A stretch of 64,000 bases of DNA, taken from positions 7,220,303 through 7,284,302 of the forward strand of contig NC_081332.1 in the NCBI RefSeq assembly GCF_022539665.2. Direction: 5' to 3'. Of this stretch, positions 56,653-64,000 are shown piece by piece (within the stretch, counting starts at the first letter, position 1; each line of letters opens with the position of its first letter). Source of the DNA: Daphnia carinata. Taxonomy: Eukaryota; Arthropoda; Branchiopoda; Diplostraca; Daphniidae. Position numbers and translations under genes: made by a program. Under the pieces are notes generated by a model. That model had not been told where the DNA came from, made no database searches, and was given only the letters and a program-made list of their open reading frames with translations.

Positions 56653-57024
56653 CTATTTCCTACGCCTTGCATTTATTGGCTGTAACATGAAAGGGAATAT
56701 AGTTACATAAACAACAGGCAATATTGCAAACATAAGATATTGTTTCAAATGTGTTGGAAATAACGCGGCTTTTTGCAATAAATGCATCGATTTTCCTTTC
56801 CCCAACTTTCGGCGACCCGACCGAAAAGGGGAGTGGCGGTTCGCCGGGTCCAAATCCAGGATGTCTTTGAATTTTTCAGTGGCCCTTCTCCACTCTATCT
56901 GTTGAACCAGGGCCACTATTTCGTTGGCCCGTCTTTTCGTGAGGAAATCCCCCCTCGAGAGGTAAGCTCGGAGACGTTTCCGGAAATTCTGAAAAATTTT
57001 GAAATGCAATTGACAAAATTGCAT
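56653..57024 (-). CDS. Gypsy accessory ORF (copy C)
   Basis: A 123-codon open frame located 3' of gypsy copy 3 integrase on the same strand. It reads LTKRRANEIVALVQQIEWRR, then ATEKFKDILDLDPANRHSPF, then a basic GRRKLGKGKS and a hydrophobic stretch (YLMFAILPVVYVTIFPFML). The EWRRATEKF...ILDLDPANRH block is shared with copy A (3191-3322) and, in part, copy B (4686-5117). Function is unknown. The C-terminal hydrophobic run follows the conserved block only in this copy and may be read-through from decay, since copy A stops soon after the motif. Confidence 0.5.
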   Translation of the reverse strand: MQFCQLHFKIFQNFRKRLRAYLSRGDFLTKRRANEIVALVQQIEWRRATEKFKDILDLDPANRHSPFRSGRRKLGKGKSMHLLQKAALFPTHLKQYLMFAILPVVYVTIFPFMLQPINARRRK

Positions 57025-57029
57025 GTGTA

Positions 57030-58620
57030 TGAGTTATCAGATTTAATTTCTGTAACGAATTGGCAATCTTCGATTCCTTTGTGGGCGTCTGGTGGCGTTT
57101 TAAGGTGTCGTTGTTTCCAACTCAACGGTTTCCGACTCCATGTTTTTCAGTCCACTGTTTCCGAATCCTTCGTTGCGGTGGATTCATTGTCGTTTTGAAT
57201 CAGAACTCTCGGTTTCGTTTCCTACGTTGGACGGCGTTTGAGTGATTATTGTGGATTTACGAAATCAATTCTCGAATTCAAGAGGCGTTTCCATAGGGGG
57301 GCATTGCTCAGTTCTCCAGAGCATTGATTCGTATAAAGGTTTTAAGCGATTAACGCGTGTGCGTTGGCATATATAAGAATTGTCGGCTATGTCGACCGTA
57401 TTATTGGAATAAACTTTTACAATTCCATAAGGGCCTTTGTATTTCGAAGTAAATTTCCTACTATCGCCCTCCTTACTATTCTAACATCTAATAGCACTCT
57501 ATCTCATACCATATTTCGTTTTTCTTTCGCACGCCTATTGTGTTGCTCCCTCTGTCGATTCCGCGCCTTCTCGCTCTCCTCATCAACTCTTTGGAAGCTA
57601 TAACGCAAACGCTCGGCTAGGTTACGACATAATCTGATGCGGATATGAATGTTTGTTAGGAAGCGTCTAGGAATTCGTTAATGGGTATAATAGGATCTCT
57701 ACCGTGCAATAGATAATATGGGGTGTTCAGTGTCGAAGAGTGGACTGAACTACGGTGCGCAAATAAGACATCATCCAGCATTTCTTCCCAATTGGCGTGT
57801 TCTCCATCTTTCAGTTCTTTTCTTAACATGGTCGTTAATGTTCTATTGCACCTTTCACTCTTGCTGTTGCAAGCAGGATTGTAATCAGTGGTTAATCTTT
57901 GATTGATTTTTAATTTTTTGCAAAAATAGCGAAAGAGTTTCGACGTGAAATTGGTTCCTGGATCAGGAAGAATAGCCCTAGGCATACCATGTCTAGGGCT
58001 ACAGCTTCTACACACCGGCTAAAATAATCCTTAATAACTACAATATAACTGTTTTTGTTAGGCGAAACTGGCGTAATAGTGCTTAAAAAGTTCATTCCGT
58101 TAACTTGAAAAGGAGCCCTTACAATTTCATGAGGGTGCAATAATGCTCTATAAGTTGATGAAGTGTTTGCAATGCATACCTCACAAGCTTGACAATATTC
58201 TTTGATGTTTTTTCTCATATTTGGCTAATAAATATGATTCTTGACCTTCAAATAGGTTTTATAAAAGGCTAAATGTCCACTCATTGGTGCGTCATGTAAT
58301 TCTTTGAGCACTAGATGGCGTAACGATGAAGGCAAACCTAACTGGTGATTAACTTTGCTTCTTTTGCCATTGGGCGACGGCGGCTCGTGTCGATAAAGCG
58401 TACCTTCGACGATCTTCAAATAATCAATGTCTTTTACCGAATCCGGCTTAGGTTCGAAAAATTTTCTTCAAGTTCCCCATTATCTAAATAATTTCGACTG
58501 GCGATGCAGAGGCCGTCTTCCAATTGTTTTTCGAAAATTGATTTAACATTATAATCTGTTTGAATGCTGTATCCATGTCTATACTTTAACTCGCAATTTA
58601 TTGTGGCCAGAAATATAGCC
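57030..58620 (-). mobile_element. Gypsy retrotransposon copy 3 (integrase part), degenerate
   Basis: The integrase HHCC region (58225-58560), core (57656-58218) and C-terminal module (57250-57600) on the minus strand are close to copy 1. Homology to copy 1 stops at about 58620, exactly where the duplicated segment begins. Confidence 0.85.
57656..58218 (-). pseudogene. Gypsy copy 3 integrase core
   Basis: DYFSRCVEAVALD is followed by a deletion of about 30 residues, then HGMPRAILPDPGTNFTSKLF with the second Asp present, then LTTDYNPACNSKSERCNRTL around the Glu region. WEEMLDDVLFAHRSSVHSST follows. Frame changes occur near 57990 and 57656, so the copy is inactive. Confidence 0.8.
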
Positions 58621-58628
58621 TATATATG

Positions 58629-60297
58629 TATGATATATATGTACAATGGTTATGGTAATTGAAATAAAAGAATATAAGAGAAACAATTATTAATTATTTG
58701 CTAGCAAAATTAATTACGATATTCGGTGATTTAGTGGCAACCGATAGCCCTTGGTAAGAGCTATCTATTTTGGGGTAATTGTTATCAACATTTTCAAAAG
58801 GAAAAATCATAAACGCAAAAGGTGTTTTCGTTGTTTTTCGATCTAAGGTTGTAATAGGCGCAAGTGATAAAAAAATAGATGTTACGCTTAAACTTTTTTT
58901 ATTTAACATAAATTTCACAGAAATAGATATCTCTTGATAAGAGCTACAACAAGGTTTAAAGGATCTCCACCGTGCAGTAAGTAATATGGGGTGTCCAGTG
59001 TCGAAGAATGGACAGAACTACGATAAGCAAATAAAACAGCATCCAGCATTTCTTTCCATTTGGCACGTTCACCACCTTTTAATTCTTTTCGTAACATTAT
59101 CGTTAATGTTCTATTGAACATTACAGTCTCTCCACTACAAGCTGGTTTATAAGCAGTTGTTAATCTTTGATCAATTTTTCATTCTTGCAAACATGCGAAA
59201 TAACTTCGACGTGAAATTCGGAAAGTCGGAAAGAATAACTTTAGACATACTATGCCTAACTATAATTGTTTCCTACACAAACATTCTGCTGTCGTCTGCG
59301 CAGTCTGATATAAACAGCTTCTACCCACCGGCTAAAACAATCTGTAATAAGTAGAATATAACTATTTCCGTTAGGTGAAAATGGCGTAATACTACCCAAG
59401 AAATCCATTCCAATAACTTGAAAAGGGACCTTTGCAATTTCGTGAGGATGCAATAGAGCTCTATATGTTGATGAAGTGTTAGCGGTGCATACTTCACACG
59501 CCTGGCGATGTTCTTTAATATCGGCTCTCATATTTGCCAATAATAATCATTTTGGGGTTTGAAGTAAGTTTTGTAAAAAGTCAAATGTCCACCAATTGGT
59601 GCGTTATGTAATTTCCTTAAGCACCAGATATCGTAACGATACAGGCAAATCTAACTGGTGATTCATTTCGTTTCTCTTGCTATTGGGCGATGGCTGCGCA
59701 TGGCGATAAAATGTACCTTCGACGATCTCAAAATAATCAATGTCTTTTACCCCATCTGGCTTAGATTAGAGAAAAATTTCCTCAAGTTCTCCATTATCGA
59801 AATAATTTCGAATGGCAAAAAAACAATCTTCTTCCAATTGTTTTTCGCAAATTAATTTAACGTTAAGATCTGTTTGAATACAAAGCTACTTTTAAACGCG
59901 ATAAGCAATTAGTATTTTGGTGGATACGTCAAGGGTTATATTTTAATTCGTAATTCGACGCTGCCAAAAGTATAGCCGATTTTCCTAATCTTCCATTGTT
60001 GTCTTTCTAATCTTAAAGCCATTGCAAACGACGATAATCTCTAATAATATCAAAAGGTTGATCCAAAAGGTAATGCCGGAAATGTTTGATTCCATCTATG
60101 ACCGCTAGCGCTTCTTTTTCAGTCGTACTATATTTAGTTTCTGCTTCCGTTAACTGTCTGCTGGAATACGCGATTGTGTGCTCGTGGCCATTTTGAATTT
60201 GGGACAGTACTGCTCAATGCCATAATCGCATGCATTGGTGAAAGGAAAAATTTTTCGTTGAAATTGGGGTAAGCAAGAGCTGGTGGAGTTACTAGAG
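58629..60297 (-). repeat. Duplicate of 42128-43800
   Basis: Same structure as the partner segment: about 290 bases of non-gypsy sequence (58629-58915), then gypsy integrase pieces ending in LLHGGDPLNL, the shared stop near 59768, and the RNase H fragment. It lies between gypsy copies 3 and 4 in the same orientation as both. Confidence 0.9.
58694..58960 (-). other. Unassigned open frame in the duplicated non-gypsy segment
   Basis: About 74 codons open from MKFMLNKKSLSVTSIFLSLA to VINFASK. The frame overlaps the end of the integrase ORF in another phase. A collinear frame exists at about 42190-42420 but with differences. Not recognised; it could be chance coding. Confidence 0.2.
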
Positions 60298-60479
60298 ATT
60301 TGCGTAATTTTTCAAAAGCAACTTGTTCTTCATTTCCCCAACTAAAGGGTTGTCTGCTAAAATCTTTAAGAGGTAATCGGGTTAACGGTTTAGTAATTGA
60401 TCGAAAATTTTTGATAAATCTTCTGCCATACCCAGCTAATGCAAGAAATAATCTGGCTTCATCTACCAAAATGGGCGTT

Positions 60480-61110
60480 ATATAATTTTCTATATTTTGT
60501 CAATTTTACTCGGATCAGGTTAAATCAGTCGAGATGACATGGCCTGAATAATTTACTGAACGTTTAAAGGACTGGCATTTTTTAATAAACCAATTAATAA
60601 AATTTCTCTAGTACCGTTCAAGTGGTCGTTAAAACGCCTTTCAGTACATAATTCATTAGTCGTTGCAAATGTGGCAGGTGATAGCACAAACCAAATGTCA
60701 TACTTTTAAATTGGTAAAGGTTGTTATCTAGTACAAATGCAGTTTTTTTTTTTCAATCGCTGGTTCATCAACTTGAATTATGCCAGAGGCAAAATCATGA
60801 GTTGTAAAAAATTTCTTCCACTATAATTTGTCCAATGTTTCATCTATCTTTGGCATAAGAAGTGAATTTTTTTTGTAATACTACTTAATTTCTGATAGTC
60901 AACGCAAAATGTTACTTCTCCTCCCTTTTTTCTACTAAAACCACAGGTGAAGTTCATAGAAAATGTGAGTATTTAATTACATTAGCATCTAGCATTCCCT
61001 GTACTTTATCTTTCAATATCTTTCTTTGATTATTTGTAACTCGAATAAGGGCGTTTTCGAATAGAGCCTCCTCCTTGTGTATCAATTGTATGTTTTATAA
61101 GATAAGTGCT
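60480..61110 (-). pseudogene. Gypsy copy 4 reverse transcriptase, heavily decayed
   Basis: Recognisable only by similarity to copies 1 and 2. Deletions remove the YLDD region (about 60600-60660) and many stops are present. The connection GYGRRFIKNFRSITKPLTRL at 60370-60450 is readable. Confidence 0.7.
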
Positions 61111-61248
61111 CCCTAATTCTGAATTTTTTGCTGCGAACAAGTCGCGAAAGTCATTTAATAATTTTGAGAGCGCTGCTTGAAATTCATCGTCGACTTCTGA
61201 AATTAAAACCGGCTCATGTTTTATAGTAGGCTTTTCTACTAATTTACT

Positions 61249-61890
61249 TCAAGCAATTTTTCCAATTACGTTGTTGATTATTTTAATTACGCCTAATGTA
61301 GTATTCCTAGGAAATAGGACTTGATTTAATGAATGATTTTCGGCCACAATTTGATATTTTCCATCCCTTGATACATTTCCAACGAATTCCTCAATATATA
61401 TACCGTCTGGCAAATCCTCAGCTGGGGTAAACATAAATGTGGTATTAGAAGAAACATAACGGAAAGGAACCTTTCATTTGCGCTGCAATTACCAGCGAAG
61501 TCTGACGAAATAACGTTGTCTTTGGGACCGTCGTAACTGTCATGTCTGGTACCCTAGAGATGGCTGATCCCTGCTCATTCGTCGCTAAATAAATACCTTT
61601 TGCTTCTCCATTGAGCCGAAATCCGTGTTTCTGCATTGCATTGCATCCAAGGATGCAGACTTCAGAAGCACGGTCTGTAATAATTAATTCCCGTCTTAAA
61701 GCTGACTCTCCGTATGGTACGGTCAATGTAACCTTTTCCAGCGTATGTAAATTCTTCTCCCCTACATGGTATAAGTCGAATTCAAGCTGGCTGCAGATCA
61801 CTTGTCCTCTCGGGGGTAACTTCTTAAACAATCTCTCATGAATAATACTTTTAGACGCGCCTGTACCAAACAATGCTTGTAACGGATCTG
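61249..61890 (-). pseudogene. Gypsy copy 4 aspartic protease and pre-RT linker
   Basis: The 142-codon frame 61445-61873 is the most complete protease in the window: GASKSIIHERLFKKLPPRGQ, then RRELIITDRASEVCILGCNA and MQKHGFRLNGEAKGIYL. The flap and C-terminal strands are present. The catalytic motif reads LFGTGAS where copy 1 has LFDTGAS, so the active-site Asp is replaced by Gly and the protease is expected to be dead. Confidence 0.8.
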
Positions 61891-61989
61891 GAAAATTGTT
61901 AATGGAATTCTAGGGGTCGACTCATTTGTTATGGTTGTTAATTTTGCGACTTGTCGGGATTCAACTGAAGCTCCCTACCAACTGGCCGA

Positions 61990-62440
61990 AGTTACAGTTG
62001 ATACCTATTGGTTTCCCTGATGCTGAGGTGGACCTGGAATATTAGGCCTATTGAAGCTTCTGTACTTGGGACAGTTATTCGATTTGTGTCAAATTTCACG
62101 GCAAGAATAACAAATCGGAGGCTGTGTTTGTTCCAAATTATGCCATTGGAATTTTCGGCAATCCGGTTGTGTACGTTAACGATAACCACAGAAATCGCAA
62201 GTTATTACAGTTTGAGTAGGCCTATCCCTTGAATGATAACAGCTCTCGAAAAAGAATGTGTGAAATGTGGAGGTCTATTGGGAAATCTGGCTGGTTGTTA
62301 AGAATTGGTGTTCGTATTGGGATATGAGGAGGACGTCTCCAGTTTCTGTCTTGATTGCCGTTAATTGTTTGGAACAAAACATATTTCCTATATGGGGTGC
62401 CCGTTAAAGGAGAATAACTTTTCTTATCCCTTTGAAGTTG
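61990..62440 (-). pseudogene. Gypsy copy 4 nucleocapsid region
   Basis: Readable across frames as a zinc-knuckle C-x2-C region and a Pro/Arg-rich linker, by comparison with 9110-9720. Confidence 0.6.
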
Positions 62441-62449
62441 TTTTACTGA

Positions 62450-63388
62450 CTACGTGAGTTCATGAAGAACATCCCTAATTTTATCCCTTTCTAATTTTGG
62501 GCTCTCTGCGTGTTCATTTTCCTGACTAATATTAGCTAAGGCATTATTAACTATTTCCTTCTGGTCAGTTAACATTTGCCTAAGTTCTTTTAATTCCGAA
62601 TTTTTTGTTCCACAAGAAGCTTCCAAACGAACGGCATGAACACGCGTCCATGAAACAAGCTCGTTAAAGTCGCGAAAATCCGTATGCCGTACTTTGGCCT
62701 GCAATTTTGAATTCAATCCCTCGATAAACTTTTGCGGAAGAATGATTGTGATGGATTTCTCCGCACAACCTACTGAGTACGCCGTTTTAAAAATCTCTTG
62801 CAGGCTGTGCCAATAGTCGATAATTTTTTCACCCGCCTTACGTTTAGCCTTATTGAATTTTTTTTATATAGACAGCGAAGTTTTCATCCCCATGGAATTA
62901 ATCGAGTAACGCCTCTCTAGTAGACGCATAATCATACGGGTGCTCTTTGACAATGTTTTGAAGTACTGGAAAGGCCTCTTCTGTTATTTTACCCGCAGTG
63001 TCTTAATAGTCTTCTCTTCCGACCACGCTGAACCTTAAACTATACTTTCAAAAGATTTGATCTAAGAGTCAAAGCGAGAAATTGAGCTTCCCGAAAAAGA
63101 AGGAAGCAATTGTAGGCGCGAAAAAATGTGTTGGTTGGTCTGGAAATCATTTAAGTCGTTGACCGTGGCGTGGAAGTCTGCTCGTGATGGGGGAAAAGAT
63201 TTGGCCATGTTTGGATCGAATATGGGAAATGTCAACGTTCCTCGCTGTGGATTCTGAGGGTATCCTGAAATGCTGTTCGTAATTGCCTGAGGCTCTCTGG
63301 CATATCTCCCGGTTGGCTGGATCGCCGGGTTCGAGGAGAGTGCTGAGTGCGTGACTGATTGGAATGTCAGTTTCTTCGGCGTGTCCAT
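62450..63388 (-). pseudogene. Gypsy copy 4 Gag capsid
   Basis: MNSKLQAKVRHTDFRDFNEL and RVHAVRLEA at 62450-62716 correspond to the capsid end of copy 1. FSRLQLLPSFSGSSISRFDS at 63062-63388 corresponds to its start. The stretch between holds several stops. Confidence 0.75.
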
Positions 63389-64000
63389 CGTTTCTTCGGA
63401 ATGCGTTCCGACAGCGGCGATACTAGCTGAGTTGGCGTGGTTTACTGCTTTTCCTAGTTCCTTGGCATAGATGACAACAACGTCTTCAATTGGTTGGTAT
63501 CCTGGATGAGTGCTTCCCTAATATCCTTTGTTATCTGCCTGCCGCCCGGCCACACCATGTCCGGAAGTTGATGAATTTGGTCCGAAACGATCTCAATTCC
63601 GGCAGTAGTAGCTCCAACTGGTGATGGACTGCAGTTTTCTTAGGTAAGAGATTAGATGTAGGGTGTCCGTGAGAAATTTCAGCTGGAACTCCCGCTAGGT
63701 GTCCTCCAGATGGGTTGAGAACTCTGATATCTCGACTGCAAGAATGCAATATTTCCCGTCCTCGCTGTTGTCGATTACGCTCTCTTTGGGGGAAAAATGG
63801 AAGAGTATTTTGTCCTTTGCTGGCGTGAATATCAGCAATTCGACGATGCTGTAAGTTCGCATATGTTATGAATATTGATATCAGCATGGTCTGTTGGTGC
63901 TCCGAAATCTACGTCGTCGTCCCGGTCGGTCCACAGGCTCTGACTTCCAGAATTTCTCCCAAGGATTTCAGGAGTGTCTTCGGTTTTTTCAAGCCCTTTG
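63389..64000 (-). pseudogene. Gypsy copy 4 Gag N-terminal part (partial)
   Basis: Similar to 45625-46362 and 10566-11230, with related words such as RIADIHAS, VLNPSGGHL and EISHGHPTSN. It is frameshifted and truncated by the end of the window. Confidence 0.6.

Larger units (their letters stand above)
60298..64000 (-). mobile_element. Gypsy retrotransposon copy 4, degenerate, cut by window end
   Basis: RNase H/connection (60134-60469), decayed RT (60480-61110), pre-RT linker (61249-61434), protease (61445-61890), nucleocapsid (61990-62230), capsid (62450-63130) and Gag N-terminal part (63140-64000) continue on the minus strand. The element runs off the right edge, so its 5' LTR is not in view. 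Confidence 0.85.

Noticed and set aside
1-64000. CRISPR array or bacterial operon
   Set aside because: The 70-bp satellite and the 350-bp array lack spacer structure, and introns and transposons show that the DNA is eukaryotic.

Overview
This is a eukaryotic window, not prokaryotic. Short AT-rich introns (about 50-130 bp) with GT/AG ends, a multi-exon SLC6 neurotransmitter-transporter-like gene, tRNA-like SINE heads, a 70-bp satellite and many degraded arthropod-type transposons point to an arthropod. A branchiopod crustacean such as Daphnia fits best, but that assignment is inference from gene style, not from a diagnostic gene. About two thirds of the window is mobile DNA, and most of it is broken.

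Layout. 1-2640: a hAT DNA transposon with a three-exon transposase that reads open from start to stop. 2640-4690: relics, including the tail of a gypsy-associated accessory ORF and two tRNA-like segments. 4440-11320: degenerate gypsy copy 1 (minus strand). 11320-17575: a 70-bp satellite that changes orientation and carries a CACTA/TNP2-like transposon relic with a BEN-like tail plus LTR pieces. 17575-22600: an LTR copy, a 657-bp Tc1/mariner-like MITE, and an LTR element that has gag and envelope-like sequence but no visible pol. 24580-31150: a pogo/Tc5-type transposon relic (plus strand) with a PHD-like tail, split by a 3.19-kb element with unusual palindrome-rich inverted termini. 31500-33180: tandem array of about 350-bp units with a tRNA-like segment in each. 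33188-33925: a large inverted repeat.

37500-41610 holds the only recognisable host-type gene, an SLC6 transporter on the minus strand, with a premature stop before TM1 and a frameshift near TM8. 42128-47830 is gypsy copy 2, which is internally deleted, has its 5' LTR, and sits against the RNase H domain of a LINE (47836-48650). 49776-52478 is an errantivirus-like element with a decayed envelope gene. 52480-53040 is an LTR-like promoter region. 54353-55069 is an uninterrupted 238-codon ORF from a CACTA-like transposase. 56650-64000 is a mosaic of gypsy copies 3 and 4 containing a 1.67-kb near-copy of 42128-43800 that shares its inactivating lesions.

The observations I consider most worth following are: the small accessory ORF with a DLDPxxRHxP motif found three times, in two cases at the 3' end of a gypsy copy; the 3.19-kb palindrome-ended element; the tRNA-like tandem array; the intact hAT transposase; and the dead-element duplication.
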